Assembly (NCBI GenBank): GCA_027064085.1
Contig: JAMOQH010000040.1
Span: forward strand, 1-58,202
Direction: 5' to 3'
Source: a bacterium
GTDB lineage: Bacteria; UBP6; JAFGXH01
DNA length: 58,202 nt
Shown: piece by piece, positions 25,710 to 36,898 of the stretch
Position numbering within the stretch: position 1 is the stretch's first letter
Layout of the letters: each line of letters starts with the position of its first letter
Notes under the pieces: generated by a model
Database searches by the model: none
What the model was told of the DNA's origin: nothing
The model's input: the letters and a program-made list of their open reading frames with translations, nothing else
Made by a program: the position numbers and the translations under genes

Positions 25710-25898
25710 TTATTGAGGAATTGTTATTAAAAAAATATCACCACCACCTTGATTTATATTTCCACCTAAATCCCCTTCTGTGTAATCAGTAATATAAATA
25801 TTATTATCTTTAACAAAAATAGAGTTACCACGATCATAATTAGATGTCCCCCATTGATAATATATTGGAGAAAGAGCACATATATTACCCAGTAATTC
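25710..25898 (-). pseudogene. C-terminal remnant of an SBBP beta-propeller protein
   Basis: Reading the minus strand gives WGTSNYDRGNSIFVKDNN, then IYITDYTEGDLGGN, then GGGDIFLITIPQ and a stop. This is one complete seven-bladed-propeller (SBBP) repeat with the usual D-x-G-x-S-I, N-x-Y-x-T and D-I-F-L positions, as found at the ends of secreted propeller proteins. An in-frame stop lies about 12 codons upstream and no start fits, so this is only the tail of a lost gene. Confidence 0.65.
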
Positions 25899-25950
25899 TC
25901 ACTGAAAGTCCAAAGAATTGATATTTTGCATATTTTCATCTTTTTTTTAA

Positions 25951-26271
25951 AAAAAACTTGTTAAAGGAGGTAAGGGAAGGTGGAATATAGAAAATAGACA
26001 GTTTTTAACAACCAAAAAAAGTGGATATAATTTAGAACATAACTTTGGGCATGGAAAAGAAAACTTATCATTTAATTTTTATATTTTAAATGTTTTAGCT
26101 TTTTTCGTTCATCAAATCCTACATATTACAAGTAAAGATTTTAATAGGTTTAAGGAAATTGAAGGTTCATATCTAACAATGTATGAAGCTATGAAATGGT
26201 CACTTAGATATTTTATATTTGAAACTTTTGATGAATTAATTTTATTTAATATTGAGGATCATTCTTCTTAA
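25951..26271 (+). pseudogene. C-terminal remnant of a DDE transposase
   Basis: The plus strand reads GRWNIENRQFLTTKKSGYNLEHNFGHGKENLSFNFYILNVLAFFVHQ in outline, continuing to a stop at 26269-26271. The R-W-x-I-E-N and N-L-E-H-N-F-G-H-G marks are the C-terminal end of a DDE transposase type known from unclassified (ISNCY-like) elements. A stop lies directly before 25951 in this frame, and no terminal repeats were seen. It is a dead fragment inside the island. Confidence 0.7.
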
Positions 26272-26481
26272 AAAAAACAATATTTTTTAATTACAATTTA
26301 GATAAAAAAGAGCTATATAATCAAAAATTATAAAGATAAAATTACAATAAAAATAAAAACATCAAAAATTATATATACTGCTTAAAATAAAGAGAACTTT
26401 TTACTATATTTTTATCAAAATAAAACCATTTTATACTAAATTATCATAAATTTTAGATATTTTGGGAAAAAAGGAGGTAAC
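26272..26481. other. AT-rich non-coding stretch in the island
   Basis: I see no coding frame, repeat or promoter that I would defend between the transposase remnant and the gene at 26482. Confidence 0.4.
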
Positions 26482-26802
26482 TCATAAAGAATTACTAATC
26501 TTTTCTGAACTAGCTTTCCTCATCTCACTTCCATCTAAAATAATATAATTACTATCCGTTTTAGATAATTTAACTCTATCCTTGTTTAATATTTTACTAT
26601 TAATTACTTTTACTGTTAACTCTTTTTGTGATAATAATCTATTCATCTTTCTTCCATCTCCTTCTGTTTTATTGTAGCCCCAAAAGTTAGGACTCTTATT
26701 TTTTAAACTATCTTTAACTAATTTATGAAAATTATTTTCATTACGAATATCTTTGAATATTCTACCACTACCTAAAAAAGAATTTATTATTGAAAAACTC
26801 AT
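26482..26802 (-). CDS. Unknown basic protein, 106 residues
   Basis: No family recognised. It is Lys/Ser/Asn-rich with no signal or membrane helix. Features that can be seen are FWGYNKTEGDGRKMNRLLSQKE and YIILDGSEMRKASSEK. AAAGG precedes the ATG by six bases. It is isolated in the accessory island, and the next genes are a toxin-antitoxin pair on the other strand. It may be real or a chance frame. Confidence 0.4.
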   Translation of the reverse strand: MSFSIINSFLGSGRIFKDIRNENNFHKLVKDSLKNKSPNFWGYNKTEGDGRKMNRLLSQKELTVKVINSKILNKDRVKLSKTDSNYIILDGSEMRKASSEKISNSL

Positions 26803-26955
26803 AAAAAACCTTTAAGATACTGATATTACTACTTTTTTAACAAAAAATACAACTATTTTAAACTTTTAAGATAATTTTAAGATAATTTAATTGAAAAAAG
26901 AACTACTTGAGAGATGTGTCAGGTTTAAAATTAATAAAAAAATAATACTATATAA

Positions 26956-26983
26956 TTGCAATATTGAAAAAATAAGTTATAAT
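26956..26983 (+). promoter_or_regulatory. Promoter of the VapBC-type pair
   Basis: TTGCAA (26956-26961), 16 bases, TATAAT (26978-26983). GGGAGG near 26993 is followed by a 17-codon GTG frame (27003-27056) that runs across the antitoxin start. Confidence 0.6.
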
Positions 26984-27043
26984 TAAGTAGTAGGGAGGTT
27001 TTGTGAGTAATAAAAAAATCTTATATAGTTACTGGAGGTACTT

Positions 27044-27265
27044 ATGTTACAACTAAATATAAATAATGAAAAAATAGAAGATTATTTCAACAATTCTGAT
27101 GAAGAAATTATTAAAGCTTTAAATTATATTGTAGATAATAAAATAGAATTGAATAATCTTAGAAAAAATAAAGATTTAACTAATCAAATTCTTAATCTTG
27201 CAGGAAAGGTTGATTGGAACGGAAGCCTAGATGAAATGAGAGGTTTAAGAAATGATATTAGTTGA
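27044..27265 (+). CDS. VapB-like antitoxin
   Basis: 73 residues, acidic. ATG 27044 has GGAGG close upstream. The C-terminal end GKVDWNGSLDEMRGLRND matches the toxin-wrapping tail typical of VapB antitoxins (VDWxGxLDEMR). The start does not show a clear AbrB or RHH DNA-binding fold. It overlaps the toxin gene by 14 bases, as is common in type II pairs, so translation is coupled. Role: it neutralises the PIN toxin and probably represses its own promoter. Confidence 0.75.
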   Translation: MLQLNINNEKIEDYFNNSDEEIIKALNYIVDNKIELNNLRKNKDLTNQILNLAGKVDWNGSLDEMRGLRNDIS

Positions 27266-27629
27266 TACTTCTGCATTAATTGATTTCTTTAAAAATAAGA
27301 ATGATAAACTATCTAAAATAATAGAGAATAATAAAATTTGCACTTCTGATATAATTATTATGGAATATTTACAAGGTGTTAAATCAAATAAAGAACACCT
27401 AATTATTAAAGAATGGTTACTTCGCTTGCCAAATTATAAAATAACTCAAGAAACTTATCTATTTTCTAGTCAAATATATAGAAAATGTAGAAAAAGTGGT
27501 ATTACTATTAGAAAACCTATTGATTGTTTGATTGCTTCTATTGCAATTAAAAATGATTTACCTATTTATACTTTAGATAAAGATTTTGAATATATATCCA
27601 AGTGTTTTAATTTAGATATCATGAAATAA
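27252..27629 (+). CDS. VapC-like PIN-domain toxin
   Basis: 125-residue PIN ribonuclease. Acidic metal-binding residues are all present: D5 (ILVDTSALIDF), E38 (IIMEYLQG), D91 (KPIDCLIASIAI), and D109/D111 (LDKDFEYI). VapC enzymes cut specific tRNA or rRNA sites and stop translation. The toxin overlaps its antitoxin. It is the last gene before the atp operon terminator and sits inside the island flanked by the atpC repeat, consistent with a module that stabilises accessory DNA. Confidence 0.85.
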   Translation: MILVDTSALIDFFKNKNDKLSKIIENNKICTSDIIIMEYLQGVKSNKEHLIIKEWLLRLPNYKITQETYLFSSQIYRKCRKSGITIRKPIDCLIASIAIKNDLPIYTLDKDFEYISKCFNLDIMK

Positions 27630-27700
27630 TTCATAAAAAAATAATTGCTGTATATCAAATAATTAAATAAACTTTAGTTGGTTAATTTTTCAAATGAAAA

Positions 27701-27740
27701 CGCGGTCATGCCGTACTTGATACGGTAGCGGTTGAATGCC
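27701..27740. repeat. GC-rich palindromic intergenic element
   Basis: GCGGTCATG-CCGTA-CTTGA-TACGG-TAGCGG: a hairpin with 5-bp arms CCGTA/TACGG inside a GC-rich patch. The GTCATnCCG-n-CTTGA-n-CGG form resembles widespread palindromic repeats of bacterial intergenic regions. Only one copy was noticed in this window. Confidence 0.45.
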
Positions 27741-27746
27741 CTAAAT

Positions 27747-27791
27747 AAAAACCTTTTGTAAGGGTATGATTTTCATACTCAAAAGGGTTTT
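27747..27791 (-). terminator. Terminator of the ATP synthase operon
   Basis: Long hairpin: outer arms AAAACCC-TTTTG / CAAAAGGTTTT with one bulge and inner perfect GTATGA-TTT-TCATAC; on the minus strand it ends in TTTTTATTT. It overlaps the atpC stop codon. Confidence 0.85.
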
Positions 27792-28191
27792 ATTTCATCT
27801 CCAACATTTTACTATAGTATTTTAATTCTTTAGAAGATTTCTCATAGCCTTCATCATTTAAACCTTTTCCAGATAAGAATGTATTAAGCTCTGATATTTT
27901 TGACTCTATCACTGAAGATTCTAGCTCATTAGGAGCTTTTGCATCTTCTACAAGAATTTTCACATTGTCATCATCAACTTGTATGAAACCAATAGATGCA
28001 ACAAAGTAATTTTCTTTGTTTTCGGAATCAGCAAATCGTATAATTCCTGGCTCTGTAGTTGAAATAAAAGGAACATGGCCAGGTAATACACCAATTTCTC
28101 CATTGGCAGCATTAGCATATACTTCTTTTACATCACCACTGTAAATCATTCCAATAGGTGTAACAATTGAGAGTTTAATAACTTCACTCAT
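27790..28191 (-). CDS. atpC: F1Fo ATP synthase epsilon subunit
   Basis: 133 residues, standard length. The beta-sandwich domain shows LSIVTPIGMIYSGDVKEVYANAANGEIGVLPGHVPFI, and the C-terminal helices end in SKELKYYSKMLEMK. Epsilon links the rotor to the catalytic head and can inhibit ATP hydrolysis. It is the last gene of the atp operon, 9 bases after atpD, with AAGGGG before the ATG. Its 3' part (27809-27899) is duplicated at 24948-25038, but this copy is intact. Confidence 0.95.
   Translation of the reverse strand: MSEVIKLSIVTPIGMIYSGDVKEVYANAANGEIGVLPGHVPFISTTEPGIIRFADSENKENYFVASIGFIQVDDDNVKILVEDAKAPNELESSVIESKISELNTFLSGKGLNDEGYEKSSKELKYYSKMLEMK
27809..27899 (-). repeat. Right copy of the 91-bp direct repeat, inside atpC
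   Basis: Identical to 24948-25038; the offset is 2861 bases. It may be the attachment or recombination site that defines the island between the copies. Confidence 0.9.
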
Positions 28192-28200
28192 ATTATCCCC

Positions 28201-30502
<2,302 letters not shown>

Positions 30503-30504
30503 TA

Positions 30505-32058
30505 TTACCCTTTGTAATCAACAGTTTTATCAAATTCAACTAATGCAGTAACAATTTTATCTTCTAAGTCACCAGCAATAACTAATTCTTTTGAAAGTCT
30601 TTCTAATAAATCCTTATTGTTATTATCAAAATAAGACAATAAGTCTTTTTCCCATCTTGAAATATTATCTGTAGGGATATTAACAATAAAATGAGATCTT
30701 CTGAAATTAGCAGAATCTTCTTTTCTATGAGGAAACTGTGCCGCATATAAAACAAGTATTTGTTCTTCAATTTTCATTGGTAAATATTGACCTTGTTTTA
30801 ATAACTCAGTCATTCTTTCTCCAATAGCAAGTTCCATTTTAGTTACATCATCTAAATCTGAAGCAAAAGCGGAGAAAGCTTTTAATTCGTTATATTGAGC
30901 AAGAGTAAGTTTTAAAGTTCCTGCAACTTTTTTCATACCTTTAACCTGAGCAGAACCTCCAACTCTTGATACTGATATACCAACATTAACAGCAGGTCTA
31001 ATTCCAGAGTAGAATAAATCAGATTCTAAGAAAATTTGTCCATCTGTAATAGATATAACATTAGTTGGAATATAAGCAGAAACATCACCTGCTTGTGTTT
31101 CAATAATAGGTAGAGCAGTTAAAGAACCTCCACCTAACTCATCATTAAGTTTACAAGCTCTTTCAAGTAGTCTTGAATGAATATAAAAAACATCTCCTGG
31201 ATAAGCTTCACGCCCTGGTGGTCTTCTTAGTAGTAATGATAATTCTCTATAAGCAACAGCTTGTTTGGATAAGTCATCATATATAATAAGAGCATGTTTT
31301 CCATTATCTCTATAGTATTCACCAATAGCAACACCTGTATAAGGTGAAAGATAAAGCATAGGAGCTTTTTCACTTGCTCCTGCAGCCACAATAGTTGTGT
31401 ATTCCATAGCCCCAGCTTCTTCTAATTTTGCAACAACCTGAGCTATTGTTGATTGTTTTTGTCCAATTGCAACATAAATACAATAAACATCTGTATCTTT
31501 TTGATTGATAATAGTATCAATAGCGATTGCTGTTTTACCTGTTTGTCTATCACCAATAATTAGTTCTCTTTGGCCTCTACCAATAGGTATCATTGAGTCA
31601 ATAGCTTTTAAGCCCGTTTGTAAAGGCTCATGAACTGATTTACGAGTTACAATACCAGGAGCTTTAAGCTCTATCTTTCTGTATGTATCTGTTTTGATTT
31701 CACCCTTACCATCAATTGCTTCACCTAAAGTATTTACAACTCTACCAAGTAAAGCTTCACCTACAGGAACTTCAGCAATTTTACCAGTTCTTTTAACTGT
31801 ATCGCCCTCTTTAATAAGAGTATCATTACCAAGTAAAACAACTCCAATATTGTCTTCTTCTAAGTTAAGGGCTAAGCCTTTAACTCCATGAGGTAAATCT
31901 ACAAGTTCACCAGCTTGAATATTTTCAAGCCCATGAATATGTGCAATACCATCACCAACAGTTAAAATACTTCCTGTTTCAGAAATGTCGGTTTTAACTT
32001 CCGCATTCTGAATCTTTTCTTTGATAATTTTACTTATCTCTTGTGCTTTGATACTCAT
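30505..32058 (-). CDS. atpA: F1Fo ATP synthase alpha subunit
   Basis: 517 residues. Non-catalytic nucleotide-binding subunit: Walker [24 protein letters not shown], the visit-loop [12 protein letters not shown], and [19 protein letters not shown]. It pairs with beta in the catalytic head. AGGAG lies before the ATG. Order in the operon is b'-b-delta-alpha-gamma-beta-epsilon. Confidence 0.97.
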   Translation of the reverse strand: MSIKAQEISKIIKEKIQNAEVKTDISETGSILTVGDGIAHIHGLENIQAGELVDLPHGVKGLALNLEEDNIGVVLLGNDTLIKEGDTVKRTGKIAEVPVGEALLGRVVNTLGEAIDGKGEIKTDTYRKIELKAPGIVTRKSVHEPLQTGLKAIDSMIPIGRGQRELIIGDRQTGKTAIAIDTIINQKDTDVYCIYVAIGQKQSTIAQVVAKLEEAGAMEYTTIVAAGASEKAPMLYLSPYTGVAIGEYYRDNGKHALIIYDDLSKQAVAYRELSLLLRRPPGREAYPGDVFYIHSRLLERACKLNDELGGGSLTALPIIETQAGDVSAYIPTNVISITDGQIFLESDLFYSGIRPAVNVGISVSRVGGSAQVKGMKKVAGTLKLTLAQYNELKAFSAFASDLDDVTKMELAIGERMTELLKQGQYLPMKIEEQILVLYAAQFPHRKEDSANFRRSHFIVNIPTDNISRWEKDLLSYFDNNNKDLLERLSKELVIAGDLEDKIVTALVEFDKTVDYKG

Positions 32059-32077
32059 TGATTCATGCTCCTATTTA

Positions 32078-32629
32078 TTAACCAATAGCCGACTTTATAG
32101 ATTCTAATGAATTTTTAACACTAAAATCATATAATTTATCACCAATTTTTACAATAACTCCACCTATGATAGACGGATCAACTTCTGTTTTATATATAAT
32201 TTTTTTACCTAATAAATTAGATTCTACCTCTTTTTTTACAGAAATAAGTGGGTCACTTAATAGACCTTTTTTAAGCTCTCTTGCTGAAATGATAGTAACA
32301 TTAACTCTATTCAATGCTTCATCTACTAATTTCGATAACTCTATAGCTATTTCGGGAATAAAAGAAAATCTATTTGACTCTAAAATAAAATTTAGAGATT
32401 TAATAGTTAATGATTTGTATGAAGCTTTTTTAACAATTTCTGATAAAATATTTTTTTTGAAATCAAATTTTAAAGTAGGGTTATTAAAAACTTTTTTAAT
32501 ATCTGTACTTTTTTTATAGAGATTACCTATTTCTAAGAATTCATTTGCTACCATTTCCTTAGATTTATCAGTTTCTTTTTCCATTAACTCAAAAATTGCA
32601 TCTGCATAACGCTTTGCGAGTGTACTCAT
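32078..32629 (-). CDS. atpH: F1Fo ATP synthase delta subunit
   Basis: 183 residues, standard length. The N-terminal helical bundle begins LAKRYADAIFELMEKE, and the C-terminal part ends in the conserved VDPSIIGGVIVKIGDKLYDFSVKNSLESIK. Delta joins the head to the peripheral b stalk. AGGAG lies before the ATG. The distance to atpA is 19 bases. Confidence 0.94.
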   Translation of the reverse strand: MSTLAKRYADAIFELMEKETDKSKEMVANEFLEIGNLYKKSTDIKKVFNNPTLKFDFKKNILSEIVKKASYKSLTIKSLNFILESNRFSFIPEIAIELSKLVDEALNRVNVTIISARELKKGLLSDPLISVKKEVESNLLGKKIIYKTEVDPSIIGGVIVKIGDKLYDFSVKNSLESIKSAIG

Positions 32630-32640
32630 AAGTGAGACTC

Positions 32641-33201
32641 CTATGAAATTTTAAATTTTTTAATAAATTCTATCTCTGCTTTTGAATCTTTAACAAAATT
32701 TTCAGTTATTAACTCTTTAGATAAATTAATTGCATTCTCCATTAATTCTGACTTTAATTCATTATGAAGCAATTGCATTCTTGTTTCTAATTCTCTCTCA
32801 TAATTAGTTTCTAACTTTTTAATATCTGCTTCATTTTTCTTTATGAGAGCTTCTTCTCTTAATTTTGAAGTTTTTTCATAATTCATTTTTATTTCAGCAA
32901 TTTCTAAATCTAAACCAGACAATCTAGTTTCATATTCTTTTAATTTAGCTTGAGCCTCTTCTTTTTCATTTTTATATTTATTGATTTGTGCTTCCATTTC
33001 CTCTTTTCTTTTTTTGAGAGCTTCTTTTATTGGTTTTTTAGTAAAATAAATCAATAATCCAATTAATAGAAAAAAATTAAATATTGAGCCACCTAAAATA
33101 TTCCAATCTATTCCATGATGAGCACCATGTTCGGCATGTTCTGATGCATAAAGCCCAACAGTTGAAAAGATTGCAACTAAAGAATATATAAATAATTTCA
33201 T
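32641..33201 (-). CDS. atpF: F1Fo ATP synthase b subunit
   Basis: 186 residues. A signal-like hydrophobic start (MKLFIYSLVAIFSTVGLYA) is followed by a His/Glu-rich segment, one membrane helix (GSIFNFFLLIGLLIYFT) and a long Lys/Glu coiled coil typical of the stator stalk. Two adjacent b-type genes indicate a b/b' heterodimer. A cleavable leader before the anchor helix is also seen in some other lineages. It overlaps nothing and lies one base after the b' gene. Confidence 0.9.
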   Translation of the reverse strand: MKLFIYSLVAIFSTVGLYASEHAEHGAHHGIDWNILGGSIFNFFLLIGLLIYFTKKPIKEALKKRKEEMEAQINKYKNEKEEAQAKLKEYETRLSGLDLEIAEIKMNYEKTSKLREEALIKKNEADIKKLETNYERELETRMQLLHNELKSELMENAINLSKELITENFVKDSKAEIEFIKKFKIS

Positions 33202-33202
33202 T

Positions 33203-33682
33203 TTACCCCATTACCTTTTTAACAATTAAATCAGCTATTTGCTTGCTTTCTTTTTCTAAATCTTTTTTTAAATCCTTTTTTTCATCTTCAAGTTTTTTAG
33301 CAAATTCTTTGATTTTAAGTTCTACTTTAGCTTTTTCTAGAGAAAATTCATCAGTAAGTTTAGAATTTATTGTTTTAATATAGTTATCTTGTTCAATTAA
33401 TGCTTCTTTTTTAGCTAATTTTAGTTTGTTTTCGTAATCAGAAGATATAATATTTATCTTTTCTAACATATCTTTAGAATCATCTTTTGCACCTGTTGTT
33501 GCCGCTTCTCTTTTGTCTAATATGTCAACAACTGGATTTACAATTAACTTTTGGATTATAATACCAAAGATAATAAAAATTATAAATTGAATAAATATAG
33601 TTTTATCAAAATCAATAACAATACCATTTGCAAGTATTATATTAGGCAGTAAAAAAACCATTAACTTATAGTAAAAATTCAT
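33203..33682 (-). CDS. F1Fo ATP synthase b' subunit
   Basis: 159 residues. A signal-like start is followed by a membrane helix (FIQFIIFIIFGIIIQKLIVNPVVDILDKREAA, with the usual P-V-x-x-I-L-D-x-R), then a coiled coil. It is the second b-type stator subunit and the first gene of the operon. GGAG precedes the ATG. The a and c ring genes are not in this window. A possible minus-strand promoter (TTGACT at 33730-33735) lies upstream, but its -10 is poor. Confidence 0.88.
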   Translation of the reverse strand: MNFYYKLMVFLLPNIILANGIVIDFDKTIFIQFIIFIIFGIIIQKLIVNPVVDILDKREAATTGAKDDSKDMLEKINIISSDYENKLKLAKKEALIEQDNYIKTINSKLTDEFSLEKAKVELKIKEFAKKLEDEKKDLKKDLEKESKQIADLIVKKVMG

Positions 33683-33933
33683 TCAGTACTCCACAAGAAC
33701 GATTCTAAGTATCATAATAGGAGCAAAAAGTCAAGATAAAGCGACATTTTATAGAAATTTATTTGTTTGTAATATCAAACACAATCTGTGTTTTCAATTT
33801 ATAAAAGTAACTTATTGTAAACAATAATTTCTTTTATTTATATTAATAAGTGAAACATAAATAAAACTGATAATAAAGCTCCTTATTTTAAAGGAAGATG
33901 AGTAAAATAATACCAAATAAAGATATTTTAAAC

Positions 33934-33963
33934 TTTACAAACTTTAAAATAAAATACTATAAT
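33934..33963 (+). promoter_or_regulatory. Promoter of the SsnA-like gene
   Basis: TTTACA (33934-33939), 18 bases, TATAAT (33958-33963). GGGAG follows before ATG 33992. The rest of the 33683-33991 gap holds the divergent start region of the atp operon and no other gene that I would defend. Confidence 0.6.
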
Positions 33964-33991
33964 ATCTTTTTATGATTTTAAGGGAGAGTAT

Positions 33992-35290
33992 ATGAATACA
34001 GCATTAAGAAATGGTTTTTTAGTAACTCCAGAAAATGGAAGTTTTAAAGTAGAAAAAAAAGATGTGTATATTTACGATGGAGTAATTTCTTTTGAAAGAA
34101 AAAATATAAAATTTGATAAAGAATTAGATTTGAATGAAGCTGTTATTATGCCCGGTCTTGTAAATGCACATCATCATATATATTCAACTCTTTCAAAAGG
34201 TATTCCTGTTATTGGTCCACTTAATGATTTTCAGGGAACTCTTGAAAAACTATGGTGGAAACTAGACAGAGTACTTGAAAAAGATGATGTTATTGCATCA
34301 ACGGTTATAACTCTTGAAGATAGTATAAAACAAGGTGTTTCAACTATTTTTGACCACCACATATCAGTTCCTTTTATTAAAGGTTCTCTAGAGGAAATGA
34401 AAAAAGTTTTTGGGAAATATTGTTTGAATGCTGTTTTAGCATTTGAAATATCAGATAGAAATGGCAAGGAAATATTTAATGAATCATTACAAGAAAATAT
34501 TGATTTCTATAAAAAATATTTAGATTCTAAATATATAAAAGGAACTATAGGGATGCATGCCTCATTTACAATTAATGAAGACAGTATGAAAATCATCAAA
34601 GATACAATAGGGAATGCACCAATTCATATTCATGTTGCTGAAGCTAAACGAGATGTAGATGAAACTATAAAAATGAGTGGTTTAAGAGTAATTGAAAGAT
34701 TAGAAAAGTATAATTTATTAAATAAGAATTCGCTTATTGTTCATGGAAATATTTTATCTGATAATGAGCTTGATATTTTATCTAAAAAAGATTTATTTGT
34801 AATTCACAACCCCGATTCAAACATGAATAATACTTTAGAAATTAAAAATATTTCAGAAACCCTAAGTAGAGGGCTAACTTTAACGGTTGGAACAGATGGA
34901 ATGACATCAAATATGTTAAAATCGTATAAAAATGCTTTTTTGTTAAACCGATATCTAAATCAAAATCCTGATACTGGTTGGGGAGAAGCTAATCAAGTTT
35001 TGTCAAATGCTTTTAAATTAAAAGAAGCTTATGGATTTAATTTAGGGGTTAGGGAAGGTGAGGAGGCTGATTTAATTGTTTTTGACTATATTCCTGCTAC
35101 GCCATTTAATGATGATACATTTCTAGGACATTTCTTATTTGGACTAACTGAGTCAAGGGTTAGGTATTTCTTTAAAAGGGAAAATATTTTATTAGATGAT
35201 TATAAATTAACAAAATCAACAGATAGAGATTTTTATACTAATACTAGGCAAAATACTGATAAATTATTTGATAGATTTAAAAACTTGTAG
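33992..35290 (+). CDS. ssnA: SsnA-like metal-dependent amidohydrolase
   Basis: 432 residues. TIM-barrel amidohydrolase with metal motif GLVNAHHHIYSTLSKGI, then the F..LEKLWWKLD stretch characteristic of SsnA-type proteins, GMHASFTI, IHIHVAEA, LIVHGNILSD, HNPDSNMN and the metal Asp in TVGTDGMTSN. The family (chlorohydrolase/guanine-deaminase-like, COG0402) hydrolyses C-N bonds in ring or amidino compounds; SsnA itself has been linked to selenate metabolism but its substrate is uncertain. A single gene from its own promoter, its last 14 bases overlap the convergent gene. Confidence 0.85.
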   Translation: MNTALRNGFLVTPENGSFKVEKKDVYIYDGVISFERKNIKFDKELDLNEAVIMPGLVNAHHHIYSTLSKGIPVIGPLNDFQGTLEKLWWKLDRVLEKDDVIASTVITLEDSIKQGVSTIFDHHISVPFIKGSLEEMKKVFGKYCLNAVLAFEISDRNGKEIFNESLQENIDFYKKYLDSKYIKGTIGMHASFTINEDSMKIIKDTIGNAPIHIHVAEAKRDVDETIKMSGLRVIERLEKYNLLNKNSLIVHGNILSDNELDILSKKDLFVIHNPDSNMNNTLEIKNISETLSRGLTLTVGTDGMTSNMLKSYKNAFLLNRYLNQNPDTGWGEANQVLSNAFKLKEAYGFNLGVREGEEADLIVFDYIPATPFNDDTFLGHFLFGLTESRVRYFFKRENILLDDYKLTKSTDRDFYTNTRQNTDKLFDRFKNL

Positions 35291-35708
35291 GGTTTACTAA
35301 AAAGTAGGAAATCTCTTTTATTGCTGAATCTAGTAACGTTTTAGAAGTAGAAAATCCTATGCTTAATCTTGTGTAATCATTTTCTGTAATTACTTTATTT
35401 ATTAAAATATCCCAGTTAGCCAAAGATTCATTTTCAGAGCTATTTGATATTTTTATTATTAGATTTTTCTTTTTTTCAAAAAATTCAGCCGTTTCTGTTT
35501 TATCATCTTTAAGGGCTTCAATTTTTTGTAAAAAAGTTCTAAACATTTTCATATCATAAGAAAACTCCGTACTTAAAACAGTAAATCTCTCATTTTCAAA
35601 ATCACTAAAAATACTTATTTTAGTTTCACCATTAATTAAGCCATTTTCAATGTGATTAGGTGTTAATTTAAACTTTAACTGATTATTTTTAAATTTTAGC
35701 TTCCCCAT
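35277..35708 (-). CDS. Unknown protein, 143 residues
   Basis: ATG 35708 with GGAG seven bases upstream is preferred over the longer frame. There is no signal or membrane helix. It starts with beta-like strands (GKLKFKNNQLKFKLTP), then mixed polar sequence, and ends in a helix (SKTLLDSAIKEISYFL). It is convergent with the SsnA gene, overlapping by 14 bases, and 50 bases downstream of the TPR-like gene, so it may be the last gene of the polysaccharide cluster. No family recognised. Confidence 0.55.
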   Translation of the reverse strand: MGKLKFKNNQLKFKLTPNHIENGLINGETKISIFSDFENERFTVLSTEFSYDMKMFRTFLQKIEALKDDKTETAEFFEKKKNLIIKISNSSENESLANWDILINKVITENDYTRLSIGFSTSKTLLDSAIKEISYFLVNPTSF

Positions 35709-35758
35709 ATTTACTCCAAATAAATTAACTTTATCACATAAGCCTATAAGTATCAAAT

Positions 35759-36898
35759 TTATTTAAGAATATTCATTTCTAAATTGTATAAATCGTACTT
35801 TTCTCTATTACCTGCTTTTTTATAGTAATTAGATAATGCTGAGTAAATTTGTTTTTTATTACAAATATGTTTTACTCTTTCTAAATACCTTCCTCTATTT
35901 AGAAAGGGGAGTTTATTTACATATTTTATATATCTATAACAATATCTTTTTATTAGCTTGTTGTTAGTATTAAAAATTACATTAATAGCTTTAGTATATT
36001 TTTTTTGTTTATAATATTCTTGTGCAAGATAAATCATATAGTATTTATTATAATTATCTAAGTCTCTAATGTTTTCTAATGCTAGAATTTCCTTATTTAT
36101 TTCATTATTATTTTTATATAGTATGGATAAGTAATAGTATAAATAATCTATTTTTTCTTTTTTTATTAGATTAAGAATAATCTTTTCAGATTTTTTAAAA
36201 TCTCCTATTTTTATAATATTTGAAGCCATGCTTTTATCTAAAGTCTTTATGTCTATATTTATTTTATGAGTTTCAATATAATTAATAATTTTCTTATAAT
36301 ATTTCGTTCTTATTAGATAATTAAAGTAACTATTTTTTTCTACTAGGTTTTTGGGTTTATAAAACTTAATAATATCTTTAGAGTATTTTGCTATCATTTC
36401 TTTTTTTAATAAAATTCTATGATTTATTAAATTATTGTCTATTTTTAGGGATAATTTTATTAAGCTGATTATTTCGCTCTTAGGATAATTCCATTTGGTA
36501 AAAATAAGTATTTTTAAATCTAAGAATAGAGATGATATTTTTATTTTTTGTAAAATATCTATGCTATAAATAATTAAATTGTTTTTTATTTCGGATTTAA
36601 TATTTTTTTTAATTAATAATTCTATAAATAATGTATGAATAAAATAAATATTATATTCTCGTTGCATTATTTTAGTTATAAATTCTTTTATTTCAATATT
36701 TTTTAAACCTTTTGATAGAATTTTTTTAGTTGAGGGTTTCAAAATATTCTTATAACTGTAATTTAGTTTTTGTGAATACTTATAATCCTTATAGACGATA
36801 ATTGAATAAAAAGTAGAATTAAAAATTATTAATAAGAGTAATAGATAATATACACTCATTCTTTTTACTTTTTTAATTTTAATTTTATAATAATTCAT
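35759..36898 (-). CDS. Membrane-anchored TPR-like protein
   Basis: About 379 residues; ATG 36898 overlaps the ligase gene, and another candidate start lies at 36859. One N-terminal membrane helix (SVYYLLLLLIIFNSTFYSIIV) leads a helical Lys-rich region in which several TPR-like pairs can be seen (YYYLSILYKNNNEINKEILALENI, KYYMIYLAQEYYKQKKYTKAINV). Long TPR proteins beside polymerases or ligases are common in polysaccharide loci, sometimes fused to Wzy-type proteins. The exact start and family are uncertain. Confidence 0.6.
   Translation of the reverse strand: MNYYKIKIKKVKRMSVYYLLLLLIIFNSTFYSIIVYKDYKYSQKLNYSYKNILKPSTKKILSKGLKNIEIKEFITKIMQREYNIYFIHTLFIELLIKKNIKSEIKNNLIIYSIDILQKIKISSLFLDLKILIFTKWNYPKSEIISLIKLSLKIDNNLINHRILLKKEMIAKYSKDIIKFYKPKNLVEKNSYFNYLIRTKYYKKIINYIETHKINIDIKTLDKSMASNIIKIGDFKKSEKIILNLIKKEKIDYLYYYLSILYKNNNEINKEILALENIRDLDNYNKYYMIYLAQEYYKQKKYTKAINVIFNTNNKLIKRYCYRYIKYVNKLPFLNRGRYLERVKHICNKKQIYSALSNYYKKAGNREKYDLYNLEMNILK

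Noticed and set aside
33899-33976. 25-codon frame with AAAGGAAG before ATG
   Set aside because: It lies across the promoter of the SsnA-like gene and has no recognisable features.
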